64,000 nucleotides of DNA from an uncultured Lachnospiraceae bacterium (GCA_949051815.1 CARQVR010000008.1:1-64000); one strand, 5' to 3'; shown: positions 51,459-59,130, counted from the stretch's first letter. Translations and numbers: made by a program. The notes: generated from the sequence alone by a model not told the origin.

Positions 51459-53582
51459 TCAGCGCCGTCTCCTTCTCAGCCAGACCACAAGCCCTGCCGC
51501 AAGAATCGCCAGTGGAATCACGATCACGCAGAGAACAGCCGCAATATAAGCTGTCTGCGCACTAAATACCAGATTCGGCATGGAAAGGCTCTTGACCGGA
51601 ACCGCTACCGAAGATTCGTGATCCGCCAGCATACTTATCATACTGCTAAAAAGCTTTACATTATTGCCAGGCGCCATATCGTCCGCAAGACTGGTAAACA
51701 GGCTCTCTCCTCCTACCACATAAGCATGGGAAACGCTACCGTCCTCTGTACTTTTTTCCACCTCCAGGCTGACGGTAAAGGGACCGTCAATATCATTCGC
51801 ACCTTTGCTGTAATCGCTGCTGTCCGTGATATCTGTCTTGGAAAACGCGCTGCCGCTTGTGGTTAAGAGCGGCGTGTAATGGATGTCATCCGCCTCTTCA
51901 TCATAGGAAAGCCCCTTGGAAAAAGGCGCAAATACCAGTCCGTCCGCCAGCGGAGCCGTCACTTCCGCAGAGGCGATCTCCGGAAACAGATAATACGGAT
52001 TCTGGTAATAATAATTGCGGTCCTGCTCCACAATTGTGCCGTCCACCTCCGTTATCCCGTAAAAATCCAGAATGCTTTTAAAGTTCGTCATCTCTCCTTC
52101 CACCATGGTCGAGACAATCAGCGCATTGCCGCCCTTTTGCAGAAAGGCAATTACCTTTTCGGCGTCCTCCTTCGAGTAGTCGCTGGTAGGGGCATTCAAA
52201 ATAACACCCTGTGCATCCTCCGGGATTTCATCCACCGAGTAAAGCATCAGCGTTTCGCAGGATGCATTTTCCTTCGTTATGGTATTGACAAACTTTTCCT
52301 CCAGTTCCAGCTCGCCGTGGCCGCCAATGGCATAAAAGACCGGCATGTCTTCCGTGGTGACATAGGCCAGCGCCGAGACGGTCTGCCCTTCTCCGTCGTA
52401 ACCCGTAGTCTGGTAACTGTAAGTGGAATAGTCCATTTCATAGGTGTAAATATCCCCGTAATCCACCACCGTACTGCGCCGCTCTCCCTCCACAATCAGA
52501 CTGCCGGAAGACGGCTGCACATCCGTGTAATTCTGATAAAAATTCGGATTCTTTGCCGGACTGACATACTTGATCTTTATATGCGCCGACTGATCCGCCA
52601 TCCGCTCCAGCGTCTTGGAAAAATCCGCATCCCCTGCACCTTCCTCCGCCAGCACATAAATCGTAATGTCCTCGGACAGTCCGGAAAGAAACGCCTTCGT
52701 CTCGTCCGTGAGCGCATAGAGCCTGTTTTCCGTCAGATCAAAAGAAGAATACTGCTCCGGCACATAATTCAACCCGAGATTAACCGCTACGACTGCCGCA
52801 ATGGCCAGCAAAATTCCCGTGACGCTGTACGCCCCCACTTTCAGTCCGCCCCCTGAAATATTGTAGCGGCGTTTCTGAATGGTCTGCGCCGTACAAAACA
52901 GCGCAAGACCTATGGCTGTCAGATAATAGACCACCGCCTCCAGTTCAAAATACCCGGAAGAAAGCGTGTCAAACCGGCCGACCATGTCAAAGCAGGATAG
53001 AATCTTCCCAAGCACCGTGGTAACCGGAGAAGTGCCCGTGCTTGTAAGCAGATTCGATATGCCCGGCATAATATAGCCGAGAAACAGCGCGCCAAAAGAA
53101 AGCACCGCCGCGATCACCACGCTCTCCGTCAGGGACGAAAGAAAAAGTCCAACCGCCAGCGCAAGACAGCCGTAGAGGAAAAAGCCCAAAAGCGAGGCGT
53201 AGGAAACGCCCAGACGGAAGTCCCCGCCCTGCATAAGAAAAAGCGGCAAAATCCCCATAAAAGCCGTCGGCAGAAAGAGCACCGTCGCAAGCGCCAGATA
53301 TTTACCGAGTACAATCTTTCCCACTGAGACAGGCGCCGTCAAAATCAACTGGTCCGTCTTATTTTTCCGCTCCTCGGAGAGCGTCCTCATCGTAAGAATG
53401 GGTATCGTCACTATAAACGTAAACACAATGCTCTGCAGCACATAAGCTATGGTCGGATATCCCATAAGCATATTGTAAACAATAAAATACAGCCCCATCA
53501 CAAAGAGATTCACCGCCACGAAAAGCCAGCCTGTGAAGGAACAAAAATAAGATCTCAATTCTCTCTTATATATCGCTCTCAT
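51459..53582 (-). CDS. Gld-type ABC transporter permease fused to an auxiliary (GldG-like) domain
   Basis: 707 residues. Residues 1-240 form an ABC-2 permease with six helices (RAIYKRELRSYFCSFTGWLF at the start). One more helix (about 250-270) leads to a large extracytoplasmic domain of the GldG/ABC auxiliary type (about 275-670, with FDLTENRLYALTDETKAFL), and a final membrane helix with an arginine tail closes it. In many bacteria GldF and GldG are separate; here one frame covers both. It works with the adjacent ATPase, whose stop it overlaps by 17 bp. Export substrate unknown; such systems in Firmicutes need not relate to gliding. Confidence 0.87.
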   Translation of the reverse strand: MRAIYKRELRSYFCSFTGWLFVAVNLFVMGLYFIVYNMLMGYPTIAYVLQSIVFTFIVTIPILTMRTLSEERKNKTDQLILTAPVSVGKIVLGKYLALATVLFLPTAFMGILPLFLMQGGDFRLGVSYASLLGFFLYGCLALAVGLFLSSLTESVVIAAVLSFGALFLGYIMPGISNLLTSTGTSPVTTVLGKILSCFDMVGRFDTLSSGYFELEAVVYYLTAIGLALFCTAQTIQKRRYNISGGGLKVGAYSVTGILLAIAAVVAVNLGLNYVPEQYSSFDLTENRLYALTDETKAFLSGLSEDITIYVLAEEGAGDADFSKTLERMADQSAHIKIKYVSPAKNPNFYQNYTDVQPSSGSLIVEGERRSTVVDYGDIYTYEMDYSTYSYQTTGYDGEGQTVSALAYVTTEDMPVFYAIGGHGELELEEKFVNTITKENASCETLMLYSVDEIPEDAQGVILNAPTSDYSKEDAEKVIAFLQKGGNALIVSTMVEGEMTNFKSILDFYGITEVDGTIVEQDRNYYYQNPYYLFPEIASAEVTAPLADGLVFAPFSKGLSYDEEADDIHYTPLLTTSGSAFSKTDITDSSDYSKGANDIDGPFTVSLEVEKSTEDGSVSHAYVVGGESLFTSLADDMAPGNNVKLFSSMISMLADHESSVAVPVKSLSMPNLVFSAQTAYIAAVLCVIVIPLAILAAGLVVWLRRRRR

Positions 53583-54693
53583 CTGTCTCCTCCTCTCCCG
53601 TCACGCTTTCCGTTTTGTCCGCGGTTGTCCGGATGTCATCCGCCTCCTCCGCGGCTTCCTCTGTTTCCCCTTCTTCCTCCGGCTCCTCCCCGGTTTCCGT
53701 TTCCTCTTCTTCCTCCGGTGCCTCTCCTGTTTCCGTTTCCTCTTCTTCCTCCGGTGCCTCTCCTGTTTCCGTCAGCTCAAGGAAAATATCTTCCAACGAT
53801 TTTTCCGACCGGTTCATGGACAGGATCGGCATACCCGCTCCCGCCAGCGCGACAGACAATGCCTTTCGGATATCAGCGTCGTCCTTCACCTCTATGCGGA
53901 TTAAAATACTGCCTTCCTCGCTGCCATTCTCAAACGTATACTGTTCTATTTCCTCCATCTGTTCCAGTACCGGCTCTACCTGCCTGCGTTCACCGATCAC
54001 CGTCACTACAAGCTCTGCCGTACCCTGCATCATTTTCTGCAGTTCTTCGGGCGAACCGCTGGCCGCAAGCTTTCCTTCCGAAATAATCAGAATGTGATCG
54101 CACACCGCACTGATTTCGGAAAGTATATGGGAGCTTAAAATCACCGTATGTTCCCCCGCAAGCCCCTTTATCAGGTCCCGCATCTCTATGATCTGCTTCG
54201 GGTCGAGCCCCACCATCGGCTCATCCAGAATCAGCACCTTCGGATTTCCCACAAGGGCCTGTGCAAGTCCCACCCGCTGCTTATACCCTTTGGAAAGATT
54301 TTTGATCAGCCGCCGGCTCATCTCTGAAAGGGAAAGTCTCTCTTCCAGCGCGGTTACCCGCTCTCTCCGTTCTGCCTTCGGCACTTTCTTCAATTCCGCC
54401 GCAAAGAGCAGAAACTCCCGCACTGTCATATCCGGATAAAGAGGCGGTATTTCCGGCAGGTAACCTATACAGGCTTTTGCCGCAAGCGGCTCCTTTAAGA
54501 TATCATGTCCGTCAATGATAACCGTTCCGCCGTCAGCCGCAATATACCCTGTCATCACGTTCATCGTCGTTGTCTTTCCCGCACCGTTCGGCCCAAGAAA
54601 ACCATAGATTTTCCCCTTTTCCACTGTAAACGACATACCATCTACCGCTGTATGGCCGCCATACCGTTTGACTAAATTTTCCACTTGTATCAA
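53566..54693 (-). CDS. ABC transporter ATPase (GldA-like) with acidic repeat tail
   Basis: 375 residues. The start is a TTG at 54693 with GGGAGG 8 nt upstream, directly before IQVENLVKRYGG; an ATG at 54753 would add 20 unrelated residues. Walker A is GPNGAGKTT, the signature is LSKGYKQR, Walker B is VLILDEPMVGLDP, followed by SSHILSE. After residue 300 the tail repeats TETGEAPEEEEE about three times, a highly acidic low-complexity stretch. It energises the Gld-type permease fusion downstream. The role of the acidic tail is unknown. Confidence 0.9.
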   Translation of the reverse strand: MIQVENLVKRYGGHTAVDGMSFTVEKGKIYGFLGPNGAGKTTTMNVMTGYIAADGGTVIIDGHDILKEPLAAKACIGYLPEIPPLYPDMTVREFLLFAAELKKVPKAERRERVTALEERLSLSEMSRRLIKNLSKGYKQRVGLAQALVGNPKVLILDEPMVGLDPKQIIEMRDLIKGLAGEHTVILSSHILSEISAVCDHILIISEGKLAASGSPEELQKMMQGTAELVVTVIGERRQVEPVLEQMEEIEQYTFENGSEEGSILIRIEVKDDADIRKALSVALAGAGMPILSMNRSEKSLEDIFLELTETGEAPEEEEETETGEAPEEEEETETGEEPEEEGETEEAAEEADDIRTTADKTESVTGEEETDESDI

Positions 54694-54784
54694 AGCATAC
54701 GCCTCCCTTTTATTGCATAACCAGCTAATTGCACTTCTCACACTAACCTCCATGATTCCGCTCTGCGGAATCTCAAATCCGTGC

Positions 54785-54897
54785 GGAGAATGCCCGTATT
54801 TTGGGCATTCTCCTGAGTGAAAGTGATTTGCAAAGCAAATCTGGAACTTCTTAGCGAAGCAGCCTCTGCTACTGAGCTTTAGAAGTTCTTTTCACTC
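54785..54897. repeat. Foldable intergenic element, copy B
   Basis: An 11-bp hairpin (GGAGAATGCCC / GGGCATTCTCC, 54785-54813) is followed by a long structure. GAGTGAAA (54815-54822) pairs with TTTCACTC (54890-54897), GAACTTCT with AGAAGTTC, and an inner AGCAG/CTGCT; a GATTTGC/GCAAATC hairpin is inserted. A partial, decayed copy of the first hairpin lies at about 54970-55000. This element and its flanks account for most of the 400-bp gap before cotJA. Confidence 0.75.
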
Positions 54898-55055
54898 TAA
54901 TATACTGGCAAAATGTGTCTCTATTCGTATCAATTTGTGAATATTCTGTGTCCTCACACATGAGTCTATGCGGAGAAGCCCGAATTTCAGTCCTTCTCAC
55001 ATTACACACATAGGTGATTATAACATACTATATTATTAAAAAATACATGAAATTC

Positions 55056-55079
55056 GTGTGCCGTTCCCAAGCGGCGCAC
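55056..55079 (+). promoter_or_regulatory. Leader hairpin directly before the cotJA ribosome binding site
   Basis: GTGTGCCG (55056-55063) and CGGCGCAC (55072-55079) pair over 8 bp around an 8-nt loop, ending seven bases before the AAAGG site of cotJA. A CATACTAT box at 55024 resembles a sigma-E -10, but no matching -35 was found. Confidence 0.4.
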
Positions 55080-55096
55080 CTATAGAAAGGATGTAT

Positions 55097-55270
55097 ATGA
55101 AGGACTATCTCTACAGAGAACCCTGCGATGATTTCCCTGTCGCAATGGCCTATGTCCCATGGCAGCACTTTAACGGGATCTGCGAAAATCTGGAAAAAGG
55201 ATTTTGCGACGGCACCATCTTCCCTGAACTTGACAAACCATTTACGGGAAGGAGATGTTGTAACGGATGA
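55097..55270 (+). CDS. cotJA: Spore coat-associated protein CotJA
   Basis: 57 residues from the ATG at 55097, six bases after AAAGG; an ATG at 55091 is too close to it. The core PVAMAYVPWQHFNGICENLEKG and GTIFPELDKPF is characteristic of CotJA. In Bacillus the cotJABC operon is made in the mother cell under sigma-E and its products join the spore coat. Its stop overlaps the cotJB start (ATGA), so the genes are translationally coupled. Confidence 0.9.
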   Translation: MKDYLYREPCDDFPVAMAYVPWQHFNGICENLEKGFCDGTIFPELDKPFTGRRCCNG

Positions 55271-55542
55271 ATACACAGTTTATGAGCGAACAGGATAAAT
55301 TGCTCCACGATATCGGCGTCTTAGGCTTCGTTGTCATCGAATTGTCCCTCTATCTGGACACCCATCCCACTGACCAGAATGCTTTAAAATATTTCAACCA
55401 TTATAATCGTCTGGCAAATCAGGCAAGGCAGGAATATTCCGCCAAATATACACCTCTCACTATTTCCTGTGCGGATGTATCGGCGTGTGACGACTGGAAA
55501 TGGGCATTGGCGCCTATGCCATGGGAAGGAGGCTGTAATTAA
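55267..55542 (+). CDS. cotJB: Spore coat protein CotJB
   Basis: 91 residues, complete. The pattern LLHDIGVLGFVVIELSLYLDTHP followed by ALKYFNHYNRL and the closing WKWALAPMPWEGGCN is typical of CotJB. It acts with CotJA and CotJC in the spore coat. It overlaps cotJA by 4 bp and cotJC by 1 bp (TAATG). Confidence 0.92.
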   Translation: MNTQFMSEQDKLLHDIGVLGFVVIELSLYLDTHPTDQNALKYFNHYNRLANQARQEYSAKYTPLTISCADVSACDDWKWALAPMPWEGGCN

Positions 55543-55802
55543 TGTGGAATTATGAGAGAAGATTAGAATTTCCCGTAAACATCAAGGAAGCCAACGCGGA
55601 TATCGCGCAGGCCATCATCAGCCAGTACGGCGGCCCTGACGGAGAAATGGGCGCCTCCATGCGTTATCTGTCCCAGCGGTACGCGTGCCCTTATCGGGAG
55701 GTGGCGGGAGTGCTTACGGACATCGGTGTATCGGTAACACTATGGTATATCAATCAGTTCCATACTTACAATCTCTGTTATATAGCTCTCATTTCTTCCT
55801 GA
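55542..55802 (+). CDS. cotJC: cotJC, 5' fragment interrupted by the mobile element
   Basis: The open frame is 86 codons, but only about the first 62 are CotJC-like: WNYERRLEFPVNI, ISQYGGPDGEMGASMRYLSQRY and VLTDIG match the N-terminus of this manganese-catalase-family coat protein, normally about 190-220 residues. After G62 (base 55727) the frame runs into unrelated sequence for 24 codons and overlaps the recombinase stop. Only the first metal-ligand region (GPDGE) remains; the EELxHxE-type segment is gone. The 3' part is not in the window. The gene is either inactivated or restored when the element leaves, as in sigK of Bacillus. Confidence 0.9.
   Translation: MWNYERRLEFPVNIKEANADIAQAIISQYGGPDGEMGASMRYLSQRYACPYREVAGVLTDIGVSVTLWYINQFHTYNLCYIALISS
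55722..55740. other. Probable left attachment site (junction of cotJC and element)
   Basis: CotJC similarity ends at about 55727 and the recombinase stop codon is at 55740-55742, so the crossover point should lie within a few bases of CATCGGTGTATCGG. The exact core needs the right junction, which is outside the window. Confidence 0.6.
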
Positions 55803-57341
55803 GGATCTGATCGTCATTCTGACTGCAAAGGGCAGATATCTTAAATATATATCCACCATATTCTTCGTGATCACCATTTTCTCAAGAATTTCTCTATATA
55901 ATTCCTGATTATCCACATCAAAAGACATGATCTCATCAAGGGCTGCCATATAGCTCTCTGCTTCTGCCGTCTGTCTTTCGCGGACCCTGTCATTCTTCCC
56001 GGCCAGCTCTAACGTATGCTCCAGTTCCTGTATCTGCTGGTCATACCACTTCGTCTGGTCCGCCAGATCCTGTCTGCTTATCACTCCCTCCAGTGCAAGA
56101 TCAACAGTCTTACACTTTTTCTCACACAATGCCTCAATACGATTGCGGATCTGATCTGTTTCCCTGGCAGCCGTCGTATGTAAAGCTTTGATATCATTTA
56201 CAATTTCATCCCGGAGCGAGTTATAATTGATCCTGATATGTGAAATCAGGAACTTCATACAGGTAAGCAGCGCCCTTTCATTCATAGAAGAATTTTCACA
56301 CCCGACCTTTTCCCCCATCCGTTCCTTCGGCCGTCCAAAATTTGCTGCCGCATAGCAGCGCCATGCTTTATATTTCACACCGTTTTTCAATGACTTCGTT
56401 TTGCTCACATAATGAGAGCCACATATACCGCAGTATAGTTTCCCACTGCACCAGTAACGGTTACTGTGCTTCATCAGCCGTTCGGAGGAAGGTAATTTCT
56501 TCTGCAGCTCGTCCTGTGTCCGGTTCCAAAGCTCCCGTGAAATAATAGGCTGATGGTGATCATATAAGTAGACCTTCTCCTCCTCTCCCCGATTATACTT
56601 TTTATCGTGGGTCAGATAATTCGGCGTGATAGTCTTTTTCTGGCACAAGTCACCCACATATTTTTCATTTCGAAGGACCCGCAGGATCACCGTATTTGAC
56701 CACTGTTTCACGCGCATGGGCCGTAGCCCCTCCTCCGCAAGCTCTCTGGCAATCACATGCGTGCCCTTCCCCTCCACCGTATATTTATGGAAGATAGCAC
56801 GTACCACCGGAGCCTCCTCTTCATTAATCGTCATTTTTCCGTCTTTGACATAATAGCCAAGAAGGTCCCGCCCAAACACTATCCCTTGCTCCATCCGGCG
56901 TTTCTGTCCCCATTTGACACGTTCAGACGTCTTCCTGCTCTCTTCCTGTGCGATGCTGGCCATGATAGTGAGTCGCAGTTCCCCGTCACAATCTCTTGTG
57001 TCTATATTGTCGATTGTAAATACAACACCAACGCCACAATCCTTTAGCTTGCGTGTATAAGATAGCGTATCTACAGTGTTCCTTGCAAAACGGCATACCT
57101 CCTTTGTCAAAATCAAATCAATGCGGCCATGCATTGCCTCATCAATCATGGCATTAAATCCGGCCCGCTTTTTTGTCTGGGTACCACTTATACCCTCGTC
57201 ATAATAAATGTTATCCAGAATCCAGTCATCATGTGCGTTAATATAACTCAAAAAATACTTACGCTGACTGGCCAGCGAATTTGCCTGATCGTCCTTATCT
57301 GTCGATACCCTGCAGTATGCGGCTACTCTTAACTTCTCCAT
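55740..57341 (-). CDS. Large serine recombinase (site-specific integrase)
   Basis: 533 residues from the ATG at 57341, with AAAGGAG 7 nt upstream. The resolvase catalytic domain opens with VAAYCRVSTDKDDQANSL (nucleophile S13) and includes ASIAQEESRKTSERVKWGQ. The recombinase domain (about 165-270), a zinc ribbon (YCGICGSHY, with later CYAA and C residues), a coiled coil (about 375-455) and a C-terminal region follow. Enzymes of this class integrate and, with a directionality factor, excise elements at short att sites. The gene ends 13 bp from the cotJC break, the usual position beside an att site. A small SHOCT-like gene lies upstream. Confidence 0.93.
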   Translation of the reverse strand: MEKLRVAAYCRVSTDKDDQANSLASQRKYFLSYINAHDDWILDNIYYDEGISGTQTKKRAGFNAMIDEAMHGRIDLILTKEVCRFARNTVDTLSYTRKLKDCGVGVVFTIDNIDTRDCDGELRLTIMASIAQEESRKTSERVKWGQKRRMEQGIVFGRDLLGYYVKDGKMTINEEEAPVVRAIFHKYTVEGKGTHVIARELAEEGLRPMRVKQWSNTVILRVLRNEKYVGDLCQKKTITPNYLTHDKKYNRGEEEKVYLYDHHQPIISRELWNRTQDELQKKLPSSERLMKHSNRYWCSGKLYCGICGSHYVSKTKSLKNGVKYKAWRCYAAANFGRPKERMGEKVGCENSSMNERALLTCMKFLISHIRINYNSLRDEIVNDIKALHTTAARETDQIRNRIEALCEKKCKTVDLALEGVISRQDLADQTKWYDQQIQELEHTLELAGKNDRVRERQTAEAESYMAALDEIMSFDVDNQELYREILEKMVITKNMVDIYLRYLPFAVRMTIRSSGRNESYITEIVSMELIDIP

Positions 57342-57366
57342 TGTCAATCTCCTTTTCAGGAAATGA

Positions 57367-57408
57367 CACATCACCACATTAATCATAACAGACATGTGTG
57401 GCGATGTG
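57367..57408. promoter_or_regulatory. Inverted repeat before the recombinase gene
   Basis: CACATCACCACA (57367-57378) and TGTGGCGATGTG (57397-57408) are 12-base arms with one mismatch, 18 bases apart, between the small upstream gene and the recombinase ribosome binding site. It could be an operator controlling the recombinase or a weak attenuator. Confidence 0.5.
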
Positions 57409-57414
57409 CAATAA

Positions 57415-57570
57415 TCAGGCAATATCCAGCAACCGATTCAACTGCGCCCTCGTAAGAAAATCCCTCCGGAATAGTTCTTTGAATATCCCCTGCTTCAATT
57501 GGTCCCGGAATGCCTGTTCATCTGCTTCTTTCAAACTGATATACTCCTTTTCATGCTGCATATCTTCCAT
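57415..57570 (-). CDS. Small SHOCT-like protein upstream of the recombinase
   Basis: 51 residues, ATG at 57570 with GAGGTG 6-7 nt upstream, stop at 57415. The sequence starts MEDMQHEKEYISLKEADEQA and ends FLTRAQLNRLLDIA. The C-terminal helical pattern (GIFKELFRRDFLTRAQLNRLL) resembles SHOCT-type oligomerisation helices, often found as a short gene preceding serine recombinases in Clostridia elements. It could be a recombination accessory or directionality factor; this is inference. Confidence 0.6.
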   Translation of the reverse strand: MEDMQHEKEYISLKEADEQAFRDQLKQGIFKELFRRDFLTRAQLNRLLDIA

Positions 57571-57691
57571 ACCGTCCACCTCACCAACTTAATATAATAG
57601 TAATATATGCCCTCATCCGGCTGTCCTAGTAACCGAATCCTTTTCTACAAACAAAAAACACCCACTCTGAATGGATGCTCCCTAAAACAGC

Positions 57692-57707
57692 TATGCGATG
57701 TCGCATA
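57692..57707. repeat. Element palindrome, copy 1
   Basis: TATGCGATGTCGCATA, with 7-base arms around TG. It lies 12 bases after the stop of the PBECR4 gene. Two closely related perfect 18-bp copies occur at 59512 and 60601. Confidence 0.85.
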
Positions 57708-57718
57708 AAATATATGTA

Positions 57719-58456
57719 TTATTTTTCGCGATCCTGCTTATCCTTTTGACAATTTCTCCGCTGATCAATTACTTCTTTGATCGCAGACTGCGCTTTCTTT
57801 TCATTGAGCTGCTGTAAAACTGATTTGCGTTCCGCTTCTGATCCTGCTTCTTTGGCCTGATCTAAAATCCTGCTTCTGTCATATTGTACTGTCTCGTTTC
57901 CTGAAATCGTATCAATTTTAACTTTCTTCAACAATGTATATGATGGCTGATTCCGGGAATAATCAAGCTGATTCATTGGGAAAAAGGAACGGCAGCACAT
58001 AACGGGGATTTGCCCTTTCTCCGCTTTTGACCTTTCATTCAGAAAAATGTAAATAATATCTGTTTTGTGAGCATTTTCCAATAGATAATCTGCTTCTATC
58101 CGGGAAAATACATTCCCATTCTTTAAACACTTAAAAACAATCTGATTACTATCAAGTATATCTCCCATTTGTCCTACTAACTTTAATCTATTTTCAATTT
58201 CACCATAATATTTGCTTTTTTGTATATCAGAGGATCCAATCCTTCCATGCAAAATATCTTTATACACCTTATCTCTTGCTCCCGTTTGTATAAATCTAAT
58301 ATCAGGAAGCTTATGCAGACCCACAATATGATGAAAATCCCCTGACATAAAATTTAGCATAAATTTTCTCTGCGTATTTTTGCGCGCAATTTCAAAATAA
58401 TATGTATTTGATCGAAGTTTATCAAACTCTAGCGCTGCCCTCTCCAGTAAATCCAT
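57719..58456 (-). CDS. PBECR4-like nuclease domain protein
   Basis: 245 residues from the ATG at 58456, which has GGGAGGG 7-8 nt upstream. The N-terminal two thirds carry NFMSGDFHHIVGLHKLPDI, and later a YDR/LLKK pattern, fitting the PBECR4 family (barnase/EndoU/colicin/RelE-like nucleases of phage and conjugative elements). The last 60 residues are a charged coiled coil (SEAERKSVLQQLNEKKAQ). Such domains often act as toxins or counter-defence nucleases; activity is not shown. A structured RNA leader ending in a terminator lies directly upstream, and a repeated palindrome follows its stop. Confidence 0.65.
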   Translation of the reverse strand: MDLLERAALEFDKLRSNTYYFEIARKNTQRKFMLNFMSGDFHHIVGLHKLPDIRFIQTGARDKVYKDILHGRIGSSDIQKSKYYGEIENRLKLVGQMGDILDSNQIVFKCLKNGNVFSRIEADYLLENAHKTDIIYIFLNERSKAEKGQIPVMCCRSFFPMNQLDYSRNQPSYTLLKKVKIDTISGNETVQYDRSRILDQAKEAGSEAERKSVLQQLNEKKAQSAIKEVIDQRRNCQKDKQDREK

Positions 58457-58476
58457 AAATATTCCCTCCCAGATGC

Positions 58477-58508
58477 AAAAAGGGTTCTGCATAAGCAGAA
58501 CCCCTTTT
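58477..58508 (-). terminator. Terminator hairpin in the leader of the PBECR4 gene
   Basis: AAAAGGGGTTCTGC, loop TTAT, GCAGAACCCTTTTT on the minus strand: a strong stem followed by T residues, about 15 nt before the GGGAGGG of the gene. Its mirror also works on the plus strand. Confidence 0.8.
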
Positions 58509-58649
58509 GTTGCATTTTCGTTCGGCATTTCTGCCTACTCCGGTTTGAGGTACCGTTGCACAACCCCTCCAGAAAGCTCAACAAGACGGAGCATACCGGT
58601 ACGCCATCTTGTTTCATCGCTTGGGCGGACACTCTGGTTGCCCGTCGTT
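58477..58649 (-). ncRNA. Candidate structured RNA or attenuator leader
   Basis: About 173 nt between a strong promoter and a terminator, with no reading frame that has a ribosome binding site. Predicted stems: GGGC/GCCC (58623-58643), AACAAGA/TCTTGTT enclosing the palindrome TACCGGTA (58580-58613), CGGT/ACCG (58541-58555), and GGCA-GAAA-TGCC with a GNRA tetraloop in the RNA (58524-58535). It resembles a riboswitch-like leader or a stand-alone small RNA. I do not recognise a known class. Confidence 0.55.
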
Positions 58650-58655
58650 ATTATT

Positions 58656-58684
58656 ATAATACACAATTCTCTGTTTTATGTCAA
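58656..58684 (-). promoter_or_regulatory. Promoter of the PBECR4 leader RNA
   Basis: Perfect TTGACA (58679-58684), 17-base spacer, TATTAT (58656-58661) inside an A/T-rich run. This is the best sigma-A match in the element. Confidence 0.75.
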
Positions 58685-58689
58685 TAATC

Positions 58690-59130
58690 TTCTGGGAGCG
58701 CTGGGCACCGAGCGCCGGGCACAAAACGCCCATCACTACACACTATGAAGAAAGAACGCGGCGGCTGTCCACCGCTCCCAAAAGACTATCTGTTTAAAAG
58801 AAGAATGCCGGTGGCTGTTGGTCAGCTCCACAGGTTACCCTCACACACCCATTACGCAGCGTGCTACTCTACCTCTCCCATTTCTATGGGCAAGCCCCAC
58901 CTTCGGGGGTGTATCATTATCACTGACAGACAGATCTTCGCTCCTTCTCTTACCACGAGAAGTTACACAGAACAGACCTGATCGCTCTCCCCGTTTCCAT
59001 TATTCAAACGAACCGGGGATCTTTGCGAATCCACTGTGAAGCTCCCTGTCTGCCAGACATTACCGGACTTTATGACGCAAAAGCTGTATTCTTACGCATA
59101 TGCGGCGTATTTGTCATAGAGCATTTATAT
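58690..59130 (-). ncRNA. Long GC-rich non-coding stretch with strong folding potential
   Basis: Some 440 bp without a supported gene and richer in G+C than its surroundings. Base pairing is dense. CTGACAGACAG (58923-58933) pairs over 11 positions (one wobble on the minus strand) with CTGTCTGCCAG (59046-59056). These arms enclose the hairpins CTTCTC/GAGAAG (58944-58962) and CCCCG/CGGGG (58989-59018). CCCAT/ATGGG (58877-58890) and a CCTTCGGG stem lie outside. The strand is inferred from the surrounding genes. A large ornate RNA is possible; the family is not recognised. Confidence 0.45.

Noticed and set aside
54923..55031. Sigma-E promoter for cotJ (CATACTAT at 55024, GAATATT at 54939)
   Set aside because: The two boxes are not at the 13-15 base spacing of sigma-E promoters, so no promoter could be assigned.
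58429..58632. Minus-strand frame of 67 codons across the PBECR4 leader
   Set aside because: It crosses the terminator hairpin, has no ribosome binding site and no protein-like composition.
58741..59039. Plus-strand frames in the 58.7-59.1 kb stretch
   Set aside because: Overlapping frames without ribosome binding sites, in a region dominated by base-paired arms.
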